A stretch of DNA of 27,207 nt from positions 1 to 27,207 of the forward strand of contig JAEWYV010000077.1 of NCBI GenBank assembly GCA_023458615.1, in the 5' to 3' direction. The notes under the pieces are model-generated. The model saw nothing but the letters and a program-made list of their open reading frames with translations, had not been told where the DNA came from and searched no databases. Of the stretch, positions 1-7,066 are shown one piece after another. The stretch is from Bacillota bacterium. Its GTDB lineage: Bacteria; Bacillota; Clostridia; Christensenellales; CAG-138. The first letter of the stretch is position 1; each line of letters begins with the position of its first letter. The position numbers and the translations under genes are program-made.

Positions 1-1505
1 GAAACCTCACTGATAAATACCCCCGTATTGTCGAAACAGCCGATTTGCTCGGCTGTTTCAAATCCGTGTGCATTATCGCTGCCCGGCGTTGGGGAGGCGA
101 AGTAGCGTATGTTTTGTTCGTCGTCCAAACCGACAGAGATATTATCCCGATCAATGCCCAACAGAGAAATGCTCTCTGTACGCATGCCGTTCAGGCAGGT
201 TAGGAAAACGTCGTTCTCCTCATCGGAAAGTCCAAAGTTTGCGTGCAGTTCTCCGTCTGTTCGGTTCTTGCCCGACAAGAAGACGATCTTGCATTCTCCC
301 GGCTGGAGCGTAACGTCCGGAAATGCCCATTTGTAGAGATTAGCAGCCTCGTCCGAGAGGAAATATCCTAGAAGGGAGACTGTCGAATCGGAAAAGTTCT
401 TGACCTCAACCCATTCCTCGCGATCACCGTCGGAGTCGATCGCAGAGAGTGTGTTATATTTCAACACCTCGTTGAGATGAACGGGATCGCTCTTTTCCAT
501 TACCGTGATCTCAAGATTTGTGAATGTCAGTGTGCTGTTTGCCGCTTCAAAGGTTGGATAAGCGGTATAGACGCTTGCCCCGGACGCATCCTTGATGACG
601 GAGACCCCTTCCGGTATTCCCGTTTGCCAGCTGATTCGATCAATGGGATTCCCCTGCAGATCGGAAAGCAGCAGTACCGTATCGTCTTTTCCGAGTCGGA
701 ACGGCGCATGGATGCCCTCTTTTGCCTCGCTGCCCAAACCGGAAAGATAGATAGAGGCATAGCCGCCTGCCGGAACCGTGCCGGAGGAGATTTGCCATTT
801 GAGTGGATTTGCCTCGTCGTCAGACAGGCAATAGTTTTCCAATCCGATGGCACTATCGCTGCTGTTGTAGAGCTCCCCCCAGCGATATCCGGTTACGTCA
901 TCCGTTGGCATAACCTCGCTGATAGAAAGTGCGCTCAAATTTTGCGCTGCGAAAACTGCGTCTAGCGAACCGTAGATATCACCCGTATTTTCCGCTCCTG
1001 GGGTTGGTACGCCGGAATAACCGTAGGTGCCATCGGTTTTGCGGGCGTAAGAAACATCCGTATACAACGGCGGAACATCCATCTGCGCCACAAGCCCGAA
1101 GTAGGCATCCGTTACAAAAATATAGTCTCCACTTTTGCTCAGGCCAAAGTCGGTGACAAGCGCATCTGCCGCCATGTCCTCGGTTCTGCTCATCGCATAA
1201 AGAATCAGATATTCGCCCGCGCCGAGAGTGGTTCCCTTGGGCAAAACGAATTTGTGAAGATCCTTCATATTATCCGAAATACCATAGCCGGAGAGATCCA
1301 TTTCGGCATTTCCGGCGTTATAGAGCTCGATCCAGTCCGGTGTTCCTAGTACGGTATCTACCAGTGAGCGCTTGTTGCTGGAGACAATCTCGTTTACCAC
1401 AAGATCGCCCTTACCGACCGCGGTGTCAGAACACGCAAAAAGCAGCGGCATCATAGCCGCAGCGATTAGACAGGCTGCTGTTCTCTTAAATGGTTTCAAA
1501 GTCAT
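1..1505 (-). CDS. Multi-lamin-tail-domain lipoprotein, C-terminus beyond window
   Basis: I translated the minus strand from the ATG at 1505; it stays open for 501 codons to the left edge, so the gene is partial. Residues 1-25 look like a lipoprotein signal: basic start, hydrophobic core and a LLFAC lipobox with Cys25, predicting a membrane-anchored exported protein. Three lamin-tail (LTD) units follow, with strand-1 motifs VVNEI (36-40), ISEV (195-198) and LNEV (344-347). Each has a DWIELYN / RWGELYN / EWVEVKN signature, then a Y-x-[IL]-S-D turn and a late G-x-Y/C strand; GVFISEV near 495-501 begins a fourth. Spacing is about 150 residues. LTDs are beta-sandwich modules of secreted bacterial proteins, often beside CotH-kinase or nuclease domains, so an enzymatic domain could lie downstream outside the window (inference). 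A GAGG ribosome binding site precedes the start. Function is unknown. Confidence 0.85.
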   Translation of the reverse strand, partial: MTLKPFKRTAACLIAAAMMPLLFACSDTAVGKGDLVVNEIVSSNKRSLVDTVLGTPDWIELYNAGNAEMDLSGYGISDNMKDLHKFVLPKGTTLGAGEYLILYAMSRTEDMAADALVTDFGLSKSGDYIFVTDAYFGLVAQMDVPPLYTDVSYARKTDGTYGYSGVPTPGAENTGDIYGSLDAVFAAQNLSALSISEVMPTDDVTGYRWGELYNSSDSAIGLENYCLSDDEANPLKWQISSGTVPAGGYASIYLSGLGSEAKEGIHAPFRLGKDDTVLLLSDLQGNPIDRISWQTGIPEGVSVIKDASGASVYTAYPTFEAANSTLTFTNLEITVMEKSDPVHLNEVLKYNTLSAIDSDGDREEWVEVKNFSDSTVSLLGYFLSDEAANLYKWAFPDVTLQPGECKIVFLSGKNRTDGELHANFGLSDEENDVFLTCLNGMRTESISLLGIDRDNISVGLDDEQNIRYFASPTPGSDNAHGFETAEQIGCFDNTGVFISEV

Positions 1506-1531
1506 GAAATACAAAACCTCACGTGGCAATC

Positions 1532-1560
1532 ATTATATCATAGCAATCATGATATTTGAA
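1532..1560 (-). promoter_or_regulatory. Sigma-A-like promoter for the lamin-tail gene
   Basis: On the minus strand TTCAAA (1555-1560) is followed after 17 nt by a perfect TATAAT (1532-1537). The start codon at 1505 lies about 27 nt downstream of the -10, leaving a short leader with a GAGG site. It sits after the rplQ terminator, so the lipoprotein gene appears to be transcribed independently of the ribosomal operon. Confidence 0.6.
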
Positions 1561-1635
1561 GAAAGGCCATCTTGTTCCAAAAAAAGTTACAATATCACCA
1601 TGATGCATCCGCATGATAGATATTGAGGTACGCAA

Positions 1636-1662
1636 AAGCCCGCCGGAGAATCCGGCGGGCTT
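1636..1662 (-). terminator. Intrinsic terminator after rplQ
   Basis: A perfect 12-bp stem, AAGCCCGCCGGA / TCCGGCGGGCTT, with a 3-nt loop lies 20 nt past the rplQ stop. On the minus strand it is followed by a short T run (CTTTTGCG). It most likely ends the long S10-spc-alpha transcript. The tail is short, so termination could be incomplete. Confidence 0.8.
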
Positions 1663-1682
1663 GTTTGATGATTTACTTGCGC

Positions 1683-2192
1683 TTAGTCAACCAGCTCGAT
1701 GACAACCATCTCTGCTGCGTCTCCGCGACGCGGCCCGAGCTTATACATACGGGTGTATCCACCCTTGCTGCCTGCTTCCGCACGCTTGGCATACTTCGGC
1801 GCTAGATCGCGGAACAGCTTCTCCACCACGGGGTGGGTGCGTTCCTTCGTGCGCTCGGTATACTCGCTCTTGCTTTCCTTCTTGCTCTTGGCTTCCGGAA
1901 CATCATAGACATACGCCATGATTGCGCGGCGGGCTGCGAGTTTGCTCGCTTTATCGTTGACGACATCGCGCTTCACGATCTGCGATTTCTCGTTGCGGGA
2001 TTCCTTCTCTACGGTCTGGCTGTTATCGTATTCCTTGACTGCCAGCGTGATGATCTTTTCGGCAATCGAGCGGATCTCCTTGGCGCGTGCTTCGGTCGTG
2101 ACGACCTTGCCGTTCCAGAGAAGCGCCGTGGTCTGATTCCTCAAAAGAGCGACTCGCTGATCAGAGGGCTTACCCAGCTTGCGGTTCGCCAT
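1683..2192 (-). CDS. rplQ: 50S ribosomal protein L17, enlarged form
   Basis: L17 is a large-subunit protein near the peptide exit tunnel. The ends are typical: N-terminal RKLGKPSDQRVALLRN with the TTEARAKEIR motif, and C-terminal GGYTRMYKLGPRRGDAAEM then VIEL. At 169 residues it is about 50 longer than the usual 115-130. The extra sequence is charged (many Lys, Glu, Ser) and falls in two blocks, about residues 54-85 and 100-118, flanking the RRAIMAYVYD helix. It follows rpoA by 14 nt and is the last gene of the operon before a strong hairpin. The ATG at 2192 is preceded by GAGGAGG. The insertions are probably a lineage trait rather than damage, because the reading frame and both conserved ends are intact. 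Confidence 0.96.
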   Translation of the reverse strand: MANRKLGKPSDQRVALLRNQTTALLWNGKVVTTEARAKEIRSIAEKIITLAVKEYDNSQTVEKESRNEKSQIVKRDVVNDKASKLAARRAIMAYVYDVPEAKSKKESKSEYTERTKERTHPVVEKLFRDLAPKYAKRAEAGSKGGYTRMYKLGPRRGDAAEMVVIELVD

Positions 2193-2206
2193 TGTGCTTC
2201 CTCCTC

Positions 2207-3148
2207 TTATTCATCGTGTGCGCGAAGCGACAGACCCAGCGCACTCAGTTTTGCCTGAACTTCTTCGAGCGATTTCCGGCCGAGATTCCGAACCTTCATC
2301 ATCTCTTCCTCATCGCGCTGCACGAGTTCTTCAACCGTGTTGATGCCCGCGCGCTTGAGGCAGTTATAGGAGCGGACGGAGAGATCGAGGTCTTCGATAT
2401 TCATCTCCAGAATGCGTTCCTTCTTGCTCTCTTCCTTCTCAACCAGAATTTCAACGCCAACGACGTGGTCGGTCAGGTTGATAAAGAGTGCCAGATGCTC
2501 GGTGAGAATCTTTGCCGCGAGGCTCGCGGCCTCGTCCGGCTTGATGCTGCCATTCGTCCAGATTTCAAGCGTGAGCTTGTCAAAGTCCGTAATCTGGCCG
2601 ACGCGTGTGTTCTCAACGGTGAAGTTGACCTTCTCAATCGGGGTGTAGATCGAGTCGATGGCGATCTCGCCAATCGGCATATCATGCCGCTTGTTGCGCT
2701 CAATCGGGACATATCCACGACCGTGCTCCAGCATGATCTCCATGTGTAGCTTGGCGTTCTTATCCAGCGTTGCAATGTGCAGCTCCGGATTGACGATCAG
2801 GACATCGGAATCCGGCAGGATGTCCTTAGCCTTGACCTCGCCTTCGCCCGTGGCGTCGATAATCACCTTCTTGGGACCGTCGCAATACATCTTGCAGCAC
2901 AGTTCCTTGAGGTTGAGAATGATCTCGGTTACGTCTTCCTTCACGCCCTCAATGATCGAGAACTCATGGAGTACACCATCGATGCGTACGCTCGTAACCG
3001 CCACGCCAGGCAGGCTCGAGAGCAGCACGCGACGCATGGAATTGCCAAGCGTAGTGCCGAATCCGCGCTCCAACGGTTCAACGACAAACTTGCCGTAGTT
3101 GTCCGTCAGTTCAACACATTCGAGTTTGGGCTTTTCGATCTCTAACAT
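2207..3148 (-). CDS. rpoA: DNA-directed RNA polymerase subunit alpha
   Basis: The alpha subunit dimerises to start RNA polymerase assembly, and its C-terminal domain contacts UP elements and activators. The N-terminal domain (about 1-230) has the conserved ERGFGTTLGNSMRRVLLSSLPG dimer helix region and the IIEGVKEDV loop. A Lys/Glu-rich linker (about 232-245) leads to the helix-hairpin-helix C-terminal domain, with LDLSVRSYNCLKRAGI and VRNLGRKSLEEV. Length (313 aa) is normal for Bacillota. It lies between rpsD and rplQ, the standard alpha-operon position. A GGAGGGTAAGC ribosome binding site precedes the ATG at 3148. Transcription from the upstream operon promoters is expected; I saw no clear internal promoter. 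Confidence 0.98.
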   Translation of the reverse strand: MLEIEKPKLECVELTDNYGKFVVEPLERGFGTTLGNSMRRVLLSSLPGVAVTSVRIDGVLHEFSIIEGVKEDVTEIILNLKELCCKMYCDGPKKVIIDATGEGEVKAKDILPDSDVLIVNPELHIATLDKNAKLHMEIMLEHGRGYVPIERNKRHDMPIGEIAIDSIYTPIEKVNFTVENTRVGQITDFDKLTLEIWTNGSIKPDEAASLAAKILTEHLALFINLTDHVVGVEILVEKEESKKERILEMNIEDLDLSVRSYNCLKRAGINTVEELVQRDEEEMMKVRNLGRKSLEEVQAKLSALGLSLRAHDE

Positions 3149-3198
3149 TGCTTACCCTCCTTCGGTTTGTTTGTTGCGGTCCGCCAAATCTGCTTGGC

Positions 3199-3825
3199 TT
3201 ACCTGGAGTAGTACTCAACGATGAGGTGCTCTTCGATCGTTAAGTCGATGTCATCGCGGCTCGGGAGTGCGACGACCTTACCGGTGAGCTTTTCGGCATC
3301 CATTTCGAGCCACTTCGGGATCGTTCTGGCTGCGCCCTGCTCTTTGAGGGTTTTGAAGAAATCAACATCGTTGCTCTTCTCACGGATGGAGACGACGTCT
3401 CCGGCCTTGACGAGGTAGGACGCGATGTCAACCTTCTTGCCGTTGACCAAAACGTGGCCGTGCGTTACCATCTGACGCGCCATCGGGCGGGAATCGCCAA
3501 AGTTGAGACGGTAGGCAACGTTATCCAGGCGGCGCTCCAAAAGCGAAAGCATGTTTTCGCCGGTGATGCCGCGCATATTGGCAGCGAGCTCATAGTACTT
3601 GCGGAACTGGGATTCCAGCACGCCGTACGCTCTGCGGACCTTCTGCTTCTCGCGAAGCTGAATGCCATACTCGCTCTGCTTCTTTCTTCCCTGACCATGC
3701 ATTCCCGGAGGGGTGTGGCGCTTGTTGATGGCGCACTTCTCGCTGTAGCAACGGTCACCCTTGAGGAAAAGTTTGGTGCCTTCTCTGCGGCATTGCCTGC
3801 AGACGGAACCCGTATATCTTGCCAT
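3199..3825 (-). CDS. rpsD: 30S ribosomal protein S4, zinc-binding form
   Basis: S4 is a primary 16S rRNA binding protein that nucleates 30S assembly. I start it at the ATG at 3825 (MARYTGSVCRQC), giving 208 residues, because AGGAGG lies just upstream. An in-frame ATG at 3870 would overlap rpsK and add 15 unrelated residues. Cys9, Cys12, Cys26 and Cys31 form the CxxC...CxxxxC set of the zinc-containing C+ S4 type. The S4 RNA-binding domain starts near residue 98 (LERRLDNVAYRLNFG...ARQMVTHGHVLVNG). In many bacteria S4 autoregulates its own operon. Spacing to rpsK upstream is 14 nt; rpoA follows after 50 nt. Confidence 0.98.
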   Translation of the reverse strand: MARYTGSVCRQCRREGTKLFLKGDRCYSEKCAINKRHTPPGMHGQGRKKQSEYGIQLREKQKVRRAYGVLESQFRKYYELAANMRGITGENMLSLLERRLDNVAYRLNFGDSRPMARQMVTHGHVLVNGKKVDIASYLVKAGDVVSIREKSNDVDFFKTLKEQGAARTIPKWLEMDAEKLTGKVVALPSRDDIDLTIEEHLIVEYYSR

Positions 3826-3839
3826 AACGCTTTTCCTCC

Positions 3840-4247
3840 TTAAACTCTTCTGCGCTTGGGCGGGCGGCATCCGTTATGCGGGATGGGCGTCACGTCCTTG
3901 ATCATGTTGACATCCAGACCTGCGGTCTGCAGAGCGCGGATGGCCGACTCACGGCCGGAACCAGGCCCTTTGATGTAGACCTCAACGGTCTTCAGGCCAT
4001 GCTCCATCGCGGCGCGCGCGGCAGTCTCTGCCGCCATCTGCGCTGCAAACGGCGTGGACTTCTTGGAACCGCGGAAACCCAGCGAACCCGCGCTCGACCA
4101 GCTGAGAGCATTGCCCTGAAGGTCGGTGATGGTCACGAGGGTGTTGTTGAAGGAGGAGCGGATGTGCGCTGCCCCGCGCTCAATGTTCTTGCGCTCGCGG
4201 CGCTTGCGCGTGGTGGCTGTCTTTTTGACTTGCTTTGCTGCTGCCAT
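3840..4247 (-). CDS. rpsK: 30S ribosomal protein S11
   Basis: S11 lines the platform of the small subunit near the mRNA exit (E site) and the 3' end of 16S rRNA. The core motifs are complete: NNTLVTITDLQGNALSWSSAG, GFRGSKKSTPFAAQ, and the C-terminal DVTPIPHNGCRPPKRRRV. The 135-residue length is slightly above the usual 128-130 because of a basic N-terminus (AAAKQVKKTATTRKRRERKN). It lies 15 nt downstream of rpsM and 14 nt upstream of rpsD, as in the canonical alpha operon. An AGGAGG site precedes the ATG at 4247. Confidence 0.98.
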   Translation of the reverse strand: MAAAKQVKKTATTRKRRERKNIERGAAHIRSSFNNTLVTITDLQGNALSWSSAGSLGFRGSKKSTPFAAQMAAETAARAAMEHGLKTVEVYIKGPGSGRESAIRALQTAGLDVNMIKDVTPIPHNGCRPPKRRRV

Positions 4248-4262
4248 GTTCGCTATTCCTCC

Positions 4263-4631
4263 TTACCGTTTCTTGCCGCCCTGCGAGCGCTTGGGTCCCT
4301 TGCGCGTGCGGGCGTTCTGCTTGGTGCTCTGTCCGCGAACCGGCAGGCCCTTACGGTGCCGTACGCCGCGGTAGCAACCGATCTCGATCAGTCGCTTGAT
4401 GTTCATCGAGGTTTCGCGGCGAAGATCGCCTTCCACCTTGAGATTGTGGTCGATGTAGTCTCTGAGCTTCGAAACATCGCTTTCAGCGAGGTCGCGTACG
4501 CGAACGTCGGGGTCGACGCCTGTCGCGGCCAATATTTCCAAAGCGGTCTTGTGGCCGATCCCATAGATATAGGTCAAACCGTATTCGATCCGTTTGTCTC
4601 TGGGAAGGTCAACGCCAGAAATACGTGCCAT
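4263..4631 (-). CDS. rpsM: 30S ribosomal protein S13
   Basis: S13 sits in the head of the small subunit and makes bridges to the 50S and contacts to P-site tRNA. The sequence begins MARISGVDLPRDKRIEYGLTYIYGIG, a classic S13 start, with the helix-two-turn-helix region in the first 60 residues. It ends with the basic tail RGQSTKQNARTRKGPK that reaches tRNA. Length (122 aa) is normal. It is preceded by an unusually long 120-nt gap after rpmJ, which holds an inverted repeat, and by a GGAGG ribosome binding site. Confidence 0.98.
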   Translation of the reverse strand: MARISGVDLPRDKRIEYGLTYIYGIGHKTALEILAATGVDPDVRVRDLAESDVSKLRDYIDHNLKVEGDLRRETSMNIKRLIEIGCYRGVRHRKGLPVRGQSTKQNARTRKGPKRSQGGKKR

Positions 4632-4751
4632 ATCGTTCCTTTACCTCCGTAAAAAGTCGTAAAAATGGTGTAATTTATATCAGCATCCGCTGGAAACGCA
4701 AGCATGCCAAAGGCCCGCCTGCGCAGCCGCTCCAGCGGTTTTGTTCTTGTG
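4632..4751 (-). promoter_or_regulatory. Candidate RNA leader between rpmJ and rpsM
   Basis: Most gaps in this operon are under 25 nt, while this one is 120 nt. It contains an exact 8-bp inverted repeat, CCGCTGGA at 4687-4694 and TCCAGCGG at 4731-4738, around a GC-rich loop, then an AT-rich stretch with a GGAGG site before rpsM. In E. coli the region just before rpsM is the S4 autoregulatory site of the alpha operon; a comparable role here is only inference. Confidence 0.35.
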
Positions 4752-4865
4752 TCAGCCCTGCTTCTGCTTGTGCTTGGGGTTCTCGCAGATAACCATGATG
4801 CGGCCTTTGCGCTTAATGATCTTGCACTTTTCGCAAATGGGTTTCACACTCGGTCTTACTTTCAT
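4752..4865 (-). CDS. rpmJ: 50S ribosomal protein L36, zinc-binding form
   Basis: I read this 37-codon gene from the sequence: ATG at 4863-4865, TGA at 4752-4754. The protein starts MKVRPSVKPICEKCKIIKR and ends CENPKHKQKQG. Cys11, Cys14, Cys27 and His32 make the standard zinc ribbon, so this is the C+ paralogue type. L36 stabilises 23S rRNA domains near the L7/L12 base and is the smallest ribosomal protein. A strong GGAG site (AAAGGAGTACCACC) precedes the start. It lies between infA and rpsM, the normal Bacillota order. Confidence 0.97.
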   Translation of the reverse strand: MKVRPSVKPICEKCKIIKRKGRIMVICENPKHKQKQG

Positions 4866-4931
4866 GGTGGTACTCCTTTCGCTTCCTATGGTGGAAAATC
4901 TTTCGTAAAAGGGGCAATGCCCTCTTTTCTG

Positions 4932-5153
4932 TTAGCTCTTGCCGCGCCAGGTGATGCGCCCGCGGGACAAATCATACGGGGATAGTTCCACGGTGACCTT
5001 GTCACCCGGCAGAATCCGAATGAAGTTCATCCGGAGTTTCCCCGAAATCGTTGCGAGTATCTTGTGACCGTTCTGGAGCTTTACCTCGAACATAGCGTTC
5101 GGGAAGGAATCCGAAACGACACCTTCTACTTCAATAACGTCCTGTTTTGACAA
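4932..5153 (-). CDS. infA: Translation initiation factor IF-1, TTG start
   Basis: IF-1 binds the ribosomal A site and helps IF-2 and IF-3 during initiation. The 73-residue S1/OB-fold protein reads SKQDVIEVEGVV...FEVKLQNGHKILATISGKLR...ILPGDKVTVELSPYD then GRITWR, nearly identical to other Bacillota IF-1. I place the start at TTG (5151-5153), because GGAGGG lies 6 nt upstream and the family always begins at M-[SA]-K-[QED]. A longer in-frame reading from an ATG at 5210 adds 19 residues with no family match and would put the ribosome binding site inside the gene. A TTG start may keep expression low relative to neighbours. Confidence 0.95.
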   Translation of the reverse strand: MSKQDVIEVEGVVSDSFPNAMFEVKLQNGHKILATISGKLRMNFIRILPGDKVTVELSPYDLSRGRITWRGKS

Positions 5154-5219
5154 GCTATCCCTCCTAATTTGTCTGTGTCCACATAAAGTTCGGATCGGAA
5201 TAGCGCACAATGAGCCATA

Positions 5220-5501
5220 TTAATCCGAGTTTATGTTGTAACCGAATAATTGTAACGCTTTTCGCACATCGGCGTCCAGTACTTTTTCGCCTGAATTCAG
5301 GCATTTTGCAATTTCTTTCGCAAAATGCGGCTCAATATGTACATGCGAGAGCTTTTTCTTCTTCGGTTTCTGGATTTTTCGCGTCTCGCCGTCGCTCAGC
5401 AGCACATGATTATCGTCATATACGCCTACGATGAGAAACGCGCGCCCTTTATCGTGCCCCGCCCGCGAGACGCAAACGGTGCCGATTGCAGGTTCGTTCA
5501 T
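5220..5501 (-). CDS. KOW-domain, L14e-like RNA-binding protein
   Basis: This 93-residue protein has a KOW-type N-terminus (IGTVCVSRAGHDKGRAFLIVG, residues 6-26) and resembles the ribosomal L14e/L6e/L27e-like family (COG2163 type) found next to infA in many Clostridia. A basic strand KIQKPKKKKLSHVHI (43-57) and a helical C-terminus follow. It probably binds rRNA or mRNA, but its exact role in bacteria is not settled. The start codon overlaps the map stop by 4 nt (ATGA), indicating translational coupling, and infA lies 66 nt downstream. Placement among essential translation genes supports a ribosome-associated function. Confidence 0.85.
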   Translation of the reverse strand: MNEPAIGTVCVSRAGHDKGRAFLIVGVYDDNHVLLSDGETRKIQKPKKKKLSHVHIEPHFAKEIAKCLNSGEKVLDADVRKALQLFGYNINSD

Positions 5502-6277
5502 GCGCGCTCTTCCTCCTCGTGCAGGGTCAAAAGTCTCGGTTCCCCCTCGGTGATCAACACGGTGTTTTCATAGTGCGCGGAGGGTTTCCCGTCCGCCGTC
5601 ACAATCGTCCAACCGTCCTTAAGCTGATACACGCGGAACGTCCCTTGATTGATCATCGGCTCAATGGCGATGGTCATTCCCGCTTCCAGTCTGGCACCGC
5701 GCCCAAAGCGCGTGTCATCCCAGAAATTCGGCACCTCAGGGTCTTCGTGCATATCGCGCCCGATCCCGTGCCCAACCAACTCGCGTACAACGCCGTACCC
5801 GTTTGCCTCCGCATGCGCCTGCACCGCTCTCGCGATGTCGGAGATGCGAAAGCCCACCTTGGCAAACCGGATGCCTTCAAAAAAACATTCTTTCGTCACC
5901 GCGACGAGCCGCTGTACATCTGCAGGCACGTTACCAATGAGTACCGTTCGCGCTGCGTCTCCATGAAATCCGCCGATATAGGCGCCAACATCGAGAGAGA
6001 GAACATCTCCATCCTTGAGCCGGTACTTGCCTGGGATTCCGTGAACGACCTGTTCGTTGACCGAGGTGCAGATGCTTTTCGGATACCCGTTATAGTTTAA
6101 AAACGAGGCTTCCGCGCCGCGGCTCTTGATATAAGATACCGCGATCTCATCCAGCTCCTCGGTGGTCATGCCGATTTCAGCAGACCGGGACAGCAGGTTG
6201 AGCGTCTCTTCTACAATGCGTCCGGCCAAATCCATCTTTTCGATGTCAGCAGCCGACTTAATCGTAATACCGCTCAT
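5498..6277 (-). CDS. map: Methionine aminopeptidase, type I
   Basis: The enzyme removes the initiator Met from nascent proteins in the cytoplasm. The pita-bread fold residues are visible: His79 (VVHGIPG), metal ligands Asp96 and Asp107 (SLDVGAYIGGFHGDAART), His170 (GHGIGRDMHEDP), Glu206 (IEPM) and Glu237 (HYENT). Length is 259, close to the usual 250 for type Ia, with no SH3-binding or zinc-finger N-terminal extension. It overlaps adk by 4 nt (ATGA) upstream and the KOW gene by 4 nt downstream, so the three are probably translationally coupled. All metal ligands are present, so it should be active. Confidence 0.97.
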   Translation of the reverse strand: MSGITIKSAADIEKMDLAGRIVEETLNLLSRSAEIGMTTEELDEIAVSYIKSRGAEASFLNYNGYPKSICTSVNEQVVHGIPGKYRLKDGDVLSLDVGAYIGGFHGDAARTVLIGNVPADVQRLVAVTKECFFEGIRFAKVGFRISDIARAVQAHAEANGYGVVRELVGHGIGRDMHEDPEVPNFWDDTRFGRGARLEAGMTIAIEPMINQGTFRVYQLKDGWTIVTADGKPSAHYENTVLITEGEPRLLTLHEEEERA

Positions 6278-6891
6278 TTGACAAGCACCGCGCGAATCTC
6301 GGCGTCTACAAGGTCAATCTCGTTGTCGCCGTTTACCGTGTGCAGAAGGCCCTTGTTTGTATAATACTCAATCAAGGGCTTGGTTGAGCGCTCGTAGACC
6401 ACAAGGCGGTTTCGAACTGTTTCTTCTTTGTCGTCATCCCGCTGATAGAGCTCGCCACCACAGTCGCAGAGGCTATCCTTCCGTGTGGAAACATGGTAGG
6501 CCGCTCCGCACTTGGGGCACATTCTCCGTCCGCTGATGCGTTGAATCAATCGCTCCACCGGAACCTCAATATTGATCACGGCGTCAATGGGGCTGATCTT
6601 TTCGAGCGCTTCCGCCTGCGCAATCGTGCGCGGGAATCCATCGAAGAGAAATCCATTCTTGCAATCTGGTTTCTGAATGCGGCTCTTCACCATGCCGAGA
6701 ATGACATCATCCGGCACGAGTTCGCCGCGATCCATCAAGGTTTTAGCAGCAACACCAAGCGCGGTTCCTTCGCGTATTTCGGCGCGGAGCATATCTCCGG
6801 TCGAAATGTGCGCAATCTCGAATCTTGAGGCAATCTTAACCGCTTGTGTGCCTTTACCCGCACCTGGCGGGCCTAAGAAAATCAATTTCAT
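6274..6891 (-). CDS. adk: Adenylate kinase with zinc-type lid
   Basis: Adenylate kinase interconverts ATP + AMP and 2 ADP. The start is the ATG at 6891 (MKLIFLGPPGAGKGTQA), since GGAGG precedes it; an ATG 18 nt upstream lacks a good site. The Walker loop is at residues 7-14, the AMP-binding FDGFPRTIAQAE near 83-94, and the LID carries CPKCGAAYHV followed by LCDCGGELYQRDDD. The LID Cys pattern is CxxC...CxC rather than the usual CxxC...CxxC, one residue shorter. Length (205 aa) fits the long bacterial type. It follows secY after 175 nt and overlaps map by 4 nt, as in the standard secY-adk-map order. Confidence 0.97.
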   Translation of the reverse strand: MKLIFLGPPGAGKGTQAVKIASRFEIAHISTGDMLRAEIREGTALGVAAKTLMDRGELVPDDVILGMVKSRIQKPDCKNGFLFDGFPRTIAQAEALEKISPIDAVINIEVPVERLIQRISGRRMCPKCGAAYHVSTRKDSLCDCGGELYQRDDDKEETVRNRLVVYERSTKPLIEYYTNKGLLHTVNGDNEIDLVDAEIRAVLVK

Positions 6892-7066
6892 CGCGTTACC
6901 TCCGGTCAAAGCGCGTTTCGTGTGTTCTTCGAATGCCGCTTGTTCCGTTCTGCCGGCCGCCCGGCGCTTTCGCGCCTGATTCCGCGGAACCGGCGCGCCG
7001 GCAAATTGCCGGTGCGCCTGCTCCCGAGAATTTCATTGAACAGCGATCCAGCCGACCGCGTGTTTC
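6892..7066 (-). repeat. GC-rich hairpins between secY and adk
   Basis: This 175-nt gap is long for the operon. A near-perfect 13-bp inverted repeat, GGCGCGCCGGCAA (6992-7004) and TTGCCGGTGCGCC (7006-7018), is followed by a 10-bp palindrome TTCCGCGGAA (6980-6989). There is no T run on the minus strand, so it does not look like an intrinsic terminator. It could stabilise or process the mRNA, or be a short repeat element. I see no gene here. Confidence 0.6.
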
